Assembly: GCA_013397115.1 (NCBI GenBank)
Contig: VWZW01001369.1
Coordinates: 1,286,527 to 1,350,526, forward strand
Source: Edolisoma coerulescens
Lineage: Eukaryota; Chordata; Aves; Passeriformes; Campephagidae
Length of the DNA: 64,000 bases
Reading direction: 5' to 3'
The notes under the pieces are model-generated. The model searched no databases, had not been told where the DNA came from, and was given only the letters and a program-made list of their open reading frames with translations. The translations under genes and the position numbers were made by a program. This document shows, in pieces, positions 25,070-38,000 of the stretch (its first letter is position 1; each line of letters opens with the position of its first letter).

Positions 25070-28000
25070 TACATCAACAGAATATTTTCCAGAATAAGCT
25101 TCCATAATAAACTTTCAGGTCTAATTAGGAAGGATCTCCTGCCCTTGATGCTAGAAAGGGCGGTCAATATCCTGCTGGTAGAGAGCTCCTGAAGTCACAA
25201 GGGCAGCAATAACAGCAACAACATTAGGGTCCCACAAAGCAGTAGGAGCCAGCATTCATTGATTTTGGGAGCAATAAGGCTCATTGATTTTACTTCTTGA
25301 CACAACTAAGAGCAAAAGAAAAATCCTCTTCAAGGAAGATATGTCATGTGTGCTCCCTGAATACATTAACAAAAGAGGCCCTTTGGAAGCATATTAAAAT
25401 TCTACAAAAGCCAGAGAAAATCTGACATGTTTTGAGGATGGTGCTGAAGTATCTGAGACATAACCAAAAATGAGTGGCAGCCTCTCAGGACACTTCTTAC
25501 TATGATCACAACTTCCACTTCTTTCTTTCTCAGGTGGTTTCAGTGCCTCTACTTGGTATTGGGAAAGGAAGGACAGTAGAGATGGTAGTTTAGCAATGCA
25601 AAAGGGCAAACAGGGGTCATCATCACACAACCTTCTGGATTATCTGTACCTCATCTAATAAAAAGTAGTTCAAATAAGAACAATATCAGATCCTGTATTG
25701 GCTGTGAAAGAAAACACTTGAAAATCTTCTCTAGGAAGAAGAGTGTAGGAGCATTTTCACTGACATTAAAAGAATATACCAGTGCATTACTACCACCTTT
25801 CTTCTCTTTGCATATCAGTCTGCAACTTCTTTTCTCCTAGAGGTAATATAATCTGACTGACAACCAAATAAGCAAGTACATTTCATTGTTTTCCTTATCC
25901 CACTTAGATAGCATAGATTGTAGCTTGCACAGTAAAGCATTTCTGGGGTATTATATACTGTTGCTCGATTTACTAGCTAAGAATCTTAAAATATTAACAG
26001 AGTTAACAGATTACTGTGTTCAATACCCTTGGCAGTTACGGATTCTTGACATTTTCCCTCTTCAAAAAGAAAGAAAAAAGTAATGAAAAGAAATTACATG
26101 TCTTGTTCAAAGGCACTCGGGTCTATTCTTTAAACAGGAATTGAACAGTCCTTTGAATAACAGAGGGAAATAACAAAATATTGTTTCTGGTTGACCAATG
26201 AATACAATTTTGATTAGCTGATAATTTTAAAACACAACCAATCCAAAAGAAATATTTTGCTCAACCCAAACCACTGCATTTTTGATGTTTGTACTTTCTA
26301 GTACATGTCAACATTATTCAGCAGTTGAAAGTATAAATTATTTCCTAACAATATAATTCAAGCATTTAATTTAGAAAATATGTTTACAAAATATTTGGGC
26401 TCGAATCAAAACAATTTACAAAAGTGCAGATTTTGAAAACATTTCACGTCACCCAAATCTGAATACCTGGAAAAAAAAGTGTCTAGTTATGTTCACTCTA
26501 CACAGTCCTGTTCAGTCCATTGTCCTTTTCACTTATTTCAGGACTGAATCTAAAAAGACTGAAAATCAAATGAACCAGAATAGGATTGTTTTCTCTATTT
26601 AAAAGCTACATTGCAGAATTAAGGGATCATAATTAGGGACCATCAATTATCATTATTATTTCTCCAGAACAGAGGAAAAAGAGTGTTGCCTTTTCACTGG
26701 CACAAAAGAGATAATTCTGAGGCAATTTTCTTAAGAGTTTTCCAACATTATTTGGTCACCTTAGAAGCTGAAAATCATCTTTGGCAATAACACTGCAAAA
26801 GAACCAGGAGCTATCTCAGTAGTCACTTTTATAACCAAAGTGGGTTACTCTGTTTTACAGGTTTTAGCCTAAGAATTTAGAAGCCTGTTGTATTTTTACA
26901 TACATCTCACCAAGCCTTAATCTGCTTGACATAGGTAAACAACATAAAAATTAGTAAACACTATCCATAGAGTACCAGATACAAAAGTCTATTTAGCAAG
27001 GGCATGTATGGATTGGAATTATTCAGTCCAATTCCAATTTCAATTATTCTACTTCCGAAGTGGATGGAAATACTGGTCAGGACATGTGAAATCAACCAAT
27101 CATGCAGAAGACTACAACAAAGATTGGAAAATAAAACTTTAAAGCTGGAAAAATTTATCAAACTTGTCTGTGTCTTATTCTGTAACAGATCAGCACTGGA
27201 AATAAATAGTCACACTGGTCAGTGTAGACAAGACTTCCAAACAGCAACCTGGCATTAAAAACTTGAAAATTAACAATCTTCAGAAAACCTTCTCCTAACA
27301 GCAAGAAAAATGCTTTCAACATCCTTTCAAGCCTCAAGGTCATGAGTGGAAAAAACCCCACAACTTCAGAGGTTCATGGGCCTGAATATCTAGCACAATC
27401 AAATTAGCACTCAAGCACTAAAAATCCTACCATATCTAAGTTTGTGGTTACTGGATGGGATTGTGCAGCATTAATATTTGACAGAAAACACTCACATTAT
27501 TATTACTTTTAGCTGCAAATGAAAAAAGGCAGAATCCATACAGCAGCACTTAGCAGTGTGAGGTAAGACAGGAACCCCAAGTGTAAGGTAGAATGCATTT
27601 TTGTCAAAGATCACAAGGCTGAAATATAAAGGACCATAGCTCACCCTGCACCCCAAGTGCAAATGTCCATAATTGGATATGAAAGTATAGGGTACAAGAA
27701 GCTCTCCCCCACTAAAATTTTTCATAGCAGGGATAAAAATGCTCTGAACTGAAAGAGGAAATACATCACAATGCTACCAACTCACTGAGGAGTAGGGAGA
27801 AACACCTCCTAAACTCATCTAAAGCTGGCACTGGCCAGAAGAGAAATCCTAAAATGACATGGGCTCAAAGACTATTCATCAGCAACCCTCCCACATCTGC
27901 CATGACACTAACGTGTCTGCTCAAAGGATGCTTCATGTTCCTCATCTTCATCATCAGTATGCGCAGTGCAGAACCAAAACTGGACCCCTACAGACCCAGG

Positions 28001-30875
28001 CTTACCAGCTTCCCAAAACATCACATGATTCATCACAAACATTTAAGATGAAATGGGTCCAAGGGAGAACTGTTCTTAATACCTGACACATGTGCCCCCC
28101 CAACCTTTCTTCCAGGACCCTACACACCTTGTCTTTGGCACAGGGATTCCAAGCTAGTTATCTGAGCTAGCACTGAGCACAGGGCCACAGAAGCAAGCAC
28201 TTGCTGTGGCTACTAAATGTGTACCTTAGAGGTCTGAAAAACCCTATGCCCTCCCAACATTGCTCCTGCCTTTAAATTGTGCATTTCTCAGACTTTAGAA
28301 TGGCTGAGCTGGATGCCTGACCTTCTACCATCTTCATGCCATTAATAGGAATAAAAGAAAATCCAAATACTGGCTGTGAGAGTGGCTGAGATGCAAGCAA
28401 AGACCGGCAGTTGCCTGCCTGCCTCCCAGTTTCTTACAGACAGCTTTGGAAGTGAAAGCTACTTGGTATAAACAGCTGGTGAGAGATCACCTGTAAATAC
28501 AACACATTTGCACTCTAAATAAGACAGTACTAGAGCCATAATGGTGTTAGTTCCTGTGTTAGAGGAATGAGCTGTATGCCTTCACCTACCAGAGATGAAG
28601 GGGTGGGCACACTTCTGACGTGAATATATGCATAAACAAGCAGCTTTTCAGGTAACCCTCGGTGTTGTGTTTCCTTCTTTCTTCAGCCTTGAAGATGCAA
28701 TATACACTCAATGCAAATTACAGAAAAAATTTGCCATTAGAAGCCACAGATTTCCAAACCACTTTGGCAAAGAAAACAGTTTTCTGAATTATAGAGATAG
28801 GCTGTGATCTGTATTTGCATAAAAACATGAAAATGTCTACTGTGTGATTCAAATACTTCTAGCACTTTAGCATAATTACTGTGCCTGCTTAAAAATCACC
28901 CATGGAGAAATGGATGAGGCCTTAAAATATAGCACAATACAAAATGAATCTTATGAACTGTACAGCTTTTAAAGTGCTCTTGAAACCCAAGAGGTGGCAT
29001 GATTTAAGGTATATTCTCAATTTCTTCTATATTATAGACTACACCTTCAACCCCAAATAGTAGGATGCCATTAGCCCTCAAACTTTATGAGGTTCATGAC
29101 CTAGTAGATTTCATACTGTGCATCTACATTGGAGTTTTCATTCCATTCAGGAATGCACTTTTGAAACAGATCTCCTGGTCATTGAATGAGCTTTGGTTCA
29201 CATTATAGTCTCAAAGCACATGGACTTGACGACACACTCTGGGAGTGCCTGCATTGTACTCCAACCTGTAGTGGATGAACACACCCACTGGACCAGACTA
29301 TGGTTTTTTCCTTAAAATTCCTGAAATTTTTGTAGCGTGGATATTGGGTCTGTAGTACCAGTAGCTTTACTCTACTAATCCACTCCCACTGGTTTCACTA
29401 CTTACTGACATATAGCTGTGCAGATGTTAAATTAGACCCTCAAGCCCCAAAGGAAAATAATGATCTATTGGAAAACAGGATTCATCTTCACAGAGAGAAG
29501 GTAGCCTTAACCAAGATCTGACCTTGTGTGTTTTACTTGGCCCTCCAACCTTCATGACATAATGTTCTCACTTCCTGTGCTTTTTCTCCAGTAGTGGCTG
29601 TGTTCTACCAAGAGAATAAATGCCCAGAATGTGAGGTGCTTTTGGAAACCAGGACTGGGTGCACTTGTGGAATTAGAAACTCAGACAGATGAAATGGTAA
29701 GATTATATATTTCCATCTTCTTTCCCAATATATGGAAACTGGACCACATGTTGCCGTTCTCATGAAGAGATTAAAAAAAATTTTTTGCTCCCAAATCCTT
29801 ATATTCATACCTTTGACTATATTCACAATTTAAATGTTCTTCTCTTGTCTGCTCTGCAAGCTGTAGTGCAGAACCCAAAAGCAGGAAACGAAGGTCTCAT
29901 TTCTTCAAAGCTATAGGGAAACCTATAGGAAATTGATTTACTCCAGGCTAAGATAATGTACAGTTAAAAAAGAGATTAAATGAAAATGGTTCCAGCTTTG
30001 GCTGTGATCATAATACATGCATCTGGAAAGCAATTACTGGGAAATAAAAAATTACAATAGCACAGGCAGCAGATTTTTTCTAACTGTATGTACTGACAGC
30101 AAAGATGTTATCAAACACATACATCTGCATTCAGCAACTTTCATTTCTCCAAATAAAGGGAAGCAAGGTACTTGGTTGAACAGCGACTGCAGTGTTCTGA
30201 CTTGATATTAAAACAAAATCACTCACATACATCATTCTGTAAAAACAACAATAAGTGATAAAAATAAATAACAGTACATGTACTGGGACTAAGATGGAAA
30301 AGCACAAGTCACCAACCAAAACTGAATGTTGCAAAAAGGATGATACAGAGTGTAGTTTATAATCCCAGGAAGAGATCAGCTTCTCAGTACAGGTCAGGCA
30401 GTGTAGTTTGGCATTAAGAAGCATGGAAATAAATCAGACAAAAATATAAAATTAGTGTATTCACAGGGGAAAAGGAAAAAAAAATTAAATGTTCCCCAGG
30501 AATTTTCTCCCATTGCTTTACTACTGGGAGAGAAGAACAAGCTCAAATCATAGCCAGCGATGGCTATGAAGGTTTTTCTTTAAGCCACAGTAGGGAAATG
30601 TAATAAAATAGAAATAAAATCATGCTTCCCAAGTGGTCCAACAGTCCTTACTCTATCCTGTCTACAACAGAAGAAGAAGCAAGGAGGGAAAGTGCAGGCA
30701 GGTGGGAAGGCTCAGGAGAAGTGTGTAGAGGAGATGCTGGTGTAGGAAGGAGGCACTCTAAGAAGGTGTTTAAACTGCTGGCTCTGGTCCCACTAGCTGG
30801 GATCTGTGGCCAGCAAACCCACGCCTCTCTTGAGCCTGTCCCTCAGCCACCTTCTCCGCCACCTCAGTCTTCTCT

Positions 30876-30940
30876 CTGGCCAGGCTTCCCCCAGCACGAT
30901 ACTACGGGGAGCACAGCCTGATTCCTGGCCAGGCTTCCCC
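30876..30940 (+). repeat. 16-bp direct repeat within a GC-richer patch
   Basis: CTGGCCAGGCTTCCCC occurs at 30876-30891 and again at 30925-30940, 49 bp apart, inside a GC-richer patch (about 30650-30950). Both copies are followed by an AGCA-containing stretch (CCAGCACG, TTCAGCATG), which suggests a small tandem duplication that has since diverged between the copies. Confidence 0.6.
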
Positions 30941-33471
30941 TTCAGCATGCTCAAACATCCCTGTCATCACTTTCTGTGTGTGGTCTGGGAGACAAAGACT
31001 GCAAACCACTTTTGAAGAACGGTGGCTGCCCTGCTCCTGCTTCAGTCAGTGCCACTGCAGTTTGGTGGGATGAGTCAAAGGGAGCCTCCGCATCCTCAGC
31101 TCTCACTCTTCTCTAAGCTCTCCAAGATGTGGCACCTGGATTAGAAGTTCTACTCCTTTCACTTCTCATTTTGAACAGAGAGAGAGAACTAGCTCACAGG
31201 GATGTTGACAATACTGTAGCCTGGCCAAATGAATTACCGAGAAAGGCCAGATATTGACCACCTCTCTTTTCTCTGAGATTAAGCCCACACTACTTTCTTG
31301 CTATCTCTTTCTTAGTATGTTTTACTTAGTTATTTGCAAAAAGCAATATATAAGACTAACAGTTTAAAATAAATTACAACAATTAAAGCAAAAATTTTCT
31401 GAACTTTCCTAATAGAAATGGTCATATATGGCCTATTTTGCAAAGAACCTTTAATATTAAATCTTTCTCACCAGAGTATATCAAGCAGATATTATCAAAT
31501 TGGTTGTATTAATCTAAGTAATAACCTCATCTCTAAGTTTCCATGTTCTTGTTTATCCTGTTACAATGAATTTTTTAACTTCTATCTTGCATCTTTAAAA
31601 TTACAGATTATTTTAATAGATATTTTAATATTTAATATAGCAAATAACAATTTCATTTTTCTTTGTAACACTGACATTGTTATTTCCTTATAAAATAATG
31701 TTGTTCGTTCAGTGGTTACTTGCTTGTGAGCAGAAAATGTGAAGCTCAGCTCCAACTACCGCATGAATGACAGTTCGATCTATTTAAAAGGTCTGAGCAT
31801 TGCCAGACTTTTCAATAAATGAATTTGAGTTAAGGTGAATTAAACTTTCAAGAAACATTTAAAATACAGTTCTTACTACATTAGAATTCCCATATTTTAT
31901 TTGCTACTAGACAGTCAGTGAGAAATTGAACAAAAATCAATAATATAATCCTAAGTACAAAGTGAAAACATAAATTGATACTTTGGTATATGGCAGTTTG
32001 ATACGTGAGCATCGTGCAATTTTAGACAGAAGACATTTAAGTGCTATTCAAATATTAGGCCTGTCAATCAAGCTACTTTGACAAGTGACAAATTCTCAAA
32101 GTGGTAATCAACCAATATCCCAGGAAGCAATTGTTTACTTTAGCACTTCATCTAGATAGTTGAATTTGGTTCAGGCAACAAAAGCTTTTCTTTAGTGATG
32201 CCAGCACAGCTGGTGGAATATTAAGCATTTACCCTTAAAAAGATTTCCTTATTTGGGAAAGACTTCATCATCAAAAGACAAAAAACTGTGAGTTGTATGA
32301 ACTGCTCTATCAAATGCTTGTTTAAGGATACTGCTGAACAGAATGATACAGTAACTACCAGATAGAAGATGTGTGCTTCAGGCAAGAGAATAGAGGCCTG
32401 TAAATTCTGGAAGAGTGAGGGGAAAAAATGAACACAATAATACTATATGAAATTTTAGCCCCTTTTCAATCCTTAAATTTAGTTTAAAATAGCTTAAACT
32501 AGCTAGTGCACAAACCAAGTTCTATAGTTTAATGTAATTTCATAAATCTTTTTCAGGGGTCAGAATCTCAAAGGTATTGCAGGCAGAAGAATCAACATTC
32601 AACAATGAACATTTTCTTGACAAAACATAATGAAATGACATCAGTCAATGAAAGAACATTGAAAACTTGCACAGAGTACTGAAAATAATCTTGAAATAAA
32701 AACCATTAAATAATTCATTATATAAATCTCGTCATGTTGTTGATTATAGGGCAATATTCTAACAGAACATGGGAAGACTTTAGATTTTTCACACATCTAA
32801 AAATGTATTCTCCTCAAATCATATCCAAGAGACAAATATTTCTTCAAGTGATATCAGGAATACAGAACCCATATTTGGCATATCAGAATACAAGTAAGTT
32901 CTGATCTTGTACCATAAGGATATTGTGCCTACACGATTGTCTTAAAGTATAGATTATGTTTTGATCTCTGATGTGTTCAGCTCACAGACATGTAGAAAGT
33001 TTTTGCCCCCTTCATGTCTGAAGAGCAGCTATTTAGTGTATCTGCTGAGCATCACATCATTCCTGCAGACATCTCTGATATCTGCACACATGTAAAGGTA
33101 CAGTGGGTTTTATTGAACTTGAATTCGTCAATGTCTTCCTCCAACTCACGCTGTTAGCTATTTATCTCAGAATTCATGTGAATCAATTGTTTCAATCAAA
33201 ATCAAATGTTGTACCTTAAGCATGTAAATTGGATCTTTGGGAGAGCAATGGCAGAAAAAATACTCCTTAGGGGGAAATAGTAAAAAATTACATCTCTGTG
33301 TATCCAGTCATTTTAATGAATTTACAGCTGAGATGCAGGAAATAGCAAGAGTTGAAGGAGAACACAAAAAGTAAAACAATATTGCAGTGTGGTATTATTG
33401 AGGAAAAATGTTTAGCTACAATGTGTGACATAAAAATGAACAGTAAAGAGAGGCTTATGATGTATAAGACT

Positions 33472-33500
33472 TAAGGTCAAACCTTTGATGTTTGACCTTA
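33472..33500. repeat. Perfect 11-bp inverted repeat carrying AGGTCA half-sites
   Basis: TAAGGTCAAAC (33472-33482) and GTTTGACCTTA (33490-33500) are exact reverse complements around a 7-base loop. Each arm contains an AGGTCA nuclear-receptor half-site, placed as an inverted pair with 13 bases between them. That spacing is not one of the canonical receptor spacings. The hairpin is seen directly. Receptor binding is speculation. Confidence 0.75.
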
Positions 33501-33685
33501 TTGTGTGTTTTTCTAGAGAAAAGTGTCTGTTAATGAGGATTAAAACTTCCTACCCTTTAATTGACTGAGATGTTTTTTGAGGGACAGTGGACAAGTAGTA
33601 AGCTATATGAGAAAGAAATGGCAAATTGACTTTCAATAAAAAATACATGGGGTACCAGAGGAACAGCTGTCCTGGCCCTAAAGCC

Positions 33686-33928
33686 TTATGAGGAGTAATA
33701 GTGAGGATCACAATCTAAAGTGACCACACTGAAATAAAAAAGTAACATTGCTGCATGGTGCAAGGCACTGACCCCTGCTCTGTATCCTTCAACATCCTCC
33801 GCAATATAACCCAATGCAGCAAACAAATACTCTTTTATTTTCCTACTGCTTTGGTTGGACAAAGCATTCTCCAAGCCCTGGACCAGCCTCAGATGAGAGA
33901 TACTGCAGCTGAACAAGCAGAACAACAC
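33686..33928 (-). other. 80-codon open frame, unrecognised
   Basis: This minus-strand open frame (ATG at 33928 side) has a helical-looking middle rich in Ala, Leu and Glu, including SSRKIKEYLFAALGYIAEDV. That is more protein-like than most short frames here. No homology is recognised, no good splice or promoter signal is evident, and the hydrophobic C-terminal end could be chance. It is noted so that it can be searched. I do not call it a gene. Confidence 0.12.
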
Positions 33929-34014
33929 ATCTGAGCATCTGGTCCTCTAATACAAAGCACTGCAGTGTGTGGTGGTGGAGCTGATTTGGGAGGCATCCTG
34001 GAGCTTCACAGGGA

Positions 34015-34038
34015 CTGAACCTCCTGGAGGAGGTTCAG
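34015..34038. repeat. 11-bp inverted repeat with a 2-base centre
   Basis: CTGAACCTCCT and AGGAGGTTCAG are exact reverse complements separated only by GG, giving a 24-bp quasi-palindrome able to form a cruciform or a tight hairpin. No element ends or duplications were found around it. Confidence 0.75.
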
Positions 34039-34687
34039 AAGTACCACAGATGATGGAGTGAAGGCAAGTGGAAAGGCAGGAGCACAAGGGCACGCTGAAG
34101 CAGCAGGGAGGCTTGCATACCACTAATGGCATGAATTCACAGGACAGAGGAACTTTGAGGGGACCAACTGAGAACAAAGTCAGGACAGACGAATATAGTA
34201 GATTAATGAAGGATCTGGAATGAACTATGATAAATGGTGGTACAGCAAGAAAATAATAACTCATGGGAACTCATGGTGGGACTGAGAAAATGGATAAGGC
34301 AGAAGAGCAGACTAAAATGAGTTGATAGGCAAACCAGAAGACTGATTTAAAACTGCTGCTAGGAAACCTACAGTAATGTGTGCTGTAGTCTCCGGCAGCT
34401 TAGAAAAAATTGCTTAGCAATTACATTAATAATTAATCAGTTCTGTCTCACCAACCTGCCTGCCACTATCTCTGCTGTAATCTTCCATCTTGAGTAGAAT
34501 GGTGCTAGACAGATTGAAACTGGACATACAACGTGACATAAAATCTCTGGCTGGTACTAGCACATTCTACAGCCATTTTTGTGTGGATAGGGTGAATATC
34601 TGTATCTGTTTAATGTTAGATAAAACACCAATCCTTGAATGCACTTTGCAGTTTGCCTGAACTGCATTAATAATTACTCTTCAATTG

Positions 34688-35000
34688 TGGTTAGTCAGCC
34701 ATCTGTCTAACAATTTCAAAAGCATTAACCACATCGCTTTTTTCTGATGTGGAGTAATGTCAAATGCTCTGCTGAAGTCAAGAGATATGTCCTCTTTATT
34801 CCTCTTTTCTATGAAGCTTATTATCTCATCAAAGGCAGAAATCAAGTTAGCTTGACATGATTTATTTTTATGAATCCATACTGCCTTTCTGCATTAATCT
34901 CTTTTAAAAACTTGCAGACCATCCACTTCATTGTTTATTCTAGTACTTCAAATACTTCTTCTGGCCTATGCCTTACAAGATTTGATATTTTATTCATCTT
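34688..35000 (-). pseudogene. Old CR1/L3-type LINE reverse transcriptase relic
   Basis: Read on the minus strand this gives a broken reverse transcriptase segment. A GFIKNKSCQANLI-like stretch matches the GFxxGKSCxTNL block, and a run ending LDFSRAFDITPH matches RT motif A (LDFSKAFDTVPH) of CR1-clade LINEs. A WLTN block follows, where CR1 proteins have the RWLxN segment. It then meets a stop, and no GVPQGS or FADD motif follows. The copy is much more diverged than the other CR1s here, consistent with an ancient insertion. Its limits are approximate. A 115-codon unrecognised open frame lies just 5' of it on the same strand (35088-35435). Confidence 0.7.
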
Positions 35001-38000
35001 TCCTGCAGATAAATAGTTTTAATTGTTGTTCTGTTCCACTTCAGATAACCTGTTAATCTTCAAAGTGAGTCCTGGCCATTTCTTCTACTATGCAAGTAAA
35101 CCAGATGGATCATAGCCAGGTTTGAGAAATTTCTGGTCATGCTTCAACTGTACCATCCTAATGGAAATCTCTGACATTAGATTGTCTACCTCTGCTAGAG
35201 ACAGGTCTGTTCTCTGCTGATTCCTGTACCGTGCTGACAGAGAGGGTATCTTGCCATCTGAGCTATGATTTCTGACTGTTAAAGAACATACTTTTCCCAG
35301 TGTTCTCATTCTGATGCCATTTAATGTTGTTGAGTGAAATTCACTATGAAAAGAGAAATATAATCCAAACAAGGATGTCCAGCAAAGCTCTATTCTCCGA
35401 AGAGCCTGGAAGCCATGGGGCACCTGTAGGCACACCTCAACGTTTCTTTCACCAAGAGCAGTACTGTCTTACTGCACTTTTCCCACACGAAGTGCCTATC
35501 TGACCATGGGAGCTCAGGGCTTCGCTTCCCATGTCTTGGGTAAAGCCAAGTGCAATTTTACTATGAAGGTTAGGATTTAGCTTAGAGTTGCCAGTAATTC
35601 TTGACTTCAGACAGTAACTCTTGGACTTCAGGGACTGAAGCCAGGCAGCTGTGGATACTGAGGAGACAGTAAAACCTGATTTGAATACAGGATAAAATTA
35701 CTGAAGAAAGTCGAAAGATAAGATACAACTAGATCATCCAAATCTAATGGGAACTGGCATTATCTGTCATCTCTGTCATGTTATTTGTCAACATGGACAA
35801 GAGCATGGAAGGCATTTCTGGCAAGACTTATTTTTACTTGAATGACAGCTAATTTGTCATATAAATTGATCTCTAGGGCTATATGATGACCAGTGTATAA
35901 AAGTCAGTGACTCATTTTAGCTGAAATATATGGCACTTTTAGGGAGATCAGTATATTAATACCAATATTTTTATTATTCAAAGAACATAGGGCAGAAGAA
36001 AAAACATCTAAGATGACATTTCAACATTACAGACATATGGATGTGGAACTGCAGCTATTTGGGAGACTGGCTATAGTAAATAATGGCAGAATACTAAATT
36101 TTATATTAATTTCTCACTAGTGGTGGATTCAAGGCTTCAAAAATGACATAATTTTAATATAAAGACAGATAAAATTCTGTCATCGTTTCTGTGTGGGTTT
36201 AACTGGGAGATTCACTGTATTATTCTCTAGAACTCAGCCTTAGAGAAAGCAAATGAGGTCACATGAATAAAAACAATCATAATTATTTTTCTTCATTTTA
36301 TCACCTTTATATTACTGAATTTATTTAATTAATATATTAGCGCTAATTACTAGTGCAACTAGAGCAATATTTTTATAACATTTATTACCCAAACACATTC
36401 ATTCTATCAATCTCATATGATAATGTTAGATATGGCAAATTTGTGCAGTGAGTTCCAGACAACAATTGTATGCCATTTGAAGAATTGTGATGCTTTTCTT
36501 TGTAACCCGCTCAAAACTTTGACCTTAGACCACATCTGGTGTATCCTAGTTTCCTAAAAGCTGGACAGTGTTAAAGCACACATCTAGATGTATTTACATG
36601 TTGGAGAGACATAAAAATCATCAATACAGTGTAACCAAACCCATAAGTTTTCAAGAAGTAATGGTTTTGAAAAAGCTTAGTTCTCTAAGTTTTGTGTGAG
36701 CCACATCTGCACATACATTAAAGGGTCACATCAGGTGACCAGTAGCTCCTCTCTGAATGCTACCTGTAGGGCTCCTGAAAAGGAAAGGTTACATTTAGGA
36801 ACATGTCCTCTTAAGGTAATGTAACATTAATTTAGCATTTCAGTCATGTAAACACAGCATTCAAAAATGCCATAAAATAAAGCTGATTAGGTTTTCCTGT
36901 CAGACGTGTTATTCCAGAGATTTTAAACATTTCTTTGTGCATACACACACCACCAAAGTATCTGATGTCACCGTCCACCAAGGGAGTCACTACCTTATCT
37001 GAATTTCTTGTCAGCCAAAACAATCCCATGCAACCACTGTAGTGCCACTCCAAACTCAAGCTAATAAACTGAGATAAACTCTCCTGCCAATAATTATTAG
37101 ATTTATCTTGGCAATTGCACAAATTCAGGTCAGCTCAAAGAGAGCTTGCATTTGCCCAGAGTACATTTTATAAACATACTATAAAGAGGCAAAATAATTA
37201 ACAGATACTTTCCAGGGAATGACATGCCTTTTCCCTCATTGCTCCCTGATAAAAATTGTATGATGTTTCATTTTTTCTAGACTAGCCCAATTTAACAAAA
37301 AAGCAGTTTGATAGCTCAGTTTATTTAAAAGTACAGTACACTGTTAATTTTAGTGCCACAACTTGGTTCATTTCCTCATCCACTAAGTATTTAACTTCAA
37401 AAACATTCAAGCAGCATCTGTGTTCCCTCATACACTGAGTCTCAGATACTTAGAACAGATCAAAGCGAAAGCTATAGCTTTAAACCTAAAGCAAATTTTC
37501 AGGGCAATCTTGTTGCTCTGAAATTGATTTCTTTAAACCTGTATCTTGTTGATCTGAAGTGCTATCAGAAATCTCAAATTGCTGCAATATTAGACGAAGC
37601 TTTAGAAAAAAAAATTCTCTGGTTCCTATATAGAGCTCAAAACATAGGAATTTAAGGTAAAGGTCTTTCAAGGAATGTATCTTCTGAAACTTCTACACAG
37701 TTAATAGAGGATGTCTCACACTGAAGTAAAAGCTTCAGTATAGATTTCATGAATATTTTGTGAGGAGAATCAAAAGCTCAAAAAGGGAACTAAGTTATTG
37801 AGCATGAAAAATTAACATTCATTTATCGATATGGGGTTGCAGTCCCAAAAATGTGCAATTCAATTGAACAGAACATGTGTTTTTGTGAATATAATAGGCA
37901 GTTACTCATATAATTTACAGTCTGTAATTAGGAATGATGAACAATTACATGTCTGGAACAGAAAAGGTGACCTTAAAAAATGCAAATCCCTGATCATGCT

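Larger units (their letters stand above)
15028..34687. other. Unrecognised AT-rich non-coding DNA
   Basis: No gene was recognised. The longest open frames (for example minus 21474-21872 and plus 17350-17700) show no known motif and overlap frames on the other strand. Stretches at about 16300-16480 and 18900-19160 are dense in TAAT-type and GATA-type motifs. They look like candidate conserved non-coding DNA by composition only, which I cannot test without other genomes. The 17000-17290 segment is GC-richer and open in three frames, which indicates composition rather than coding. Microsatellites and inverted repeats inside are listed separately. Confidence 0.5.

Noticed and set aside
28981..29000. 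Second CTCF-like motif (CCAAGAGGTGGCA)
   Set aside because: Two core mismatches, so it is likely chance.
31418..31693. 91-codon hydrophobic plus-strand frame
   Set aside because: AT-rich DNA yields Ile, Leu, Phe and Asn codons by composition, so the apparent membrane character is not evidence of a gene.
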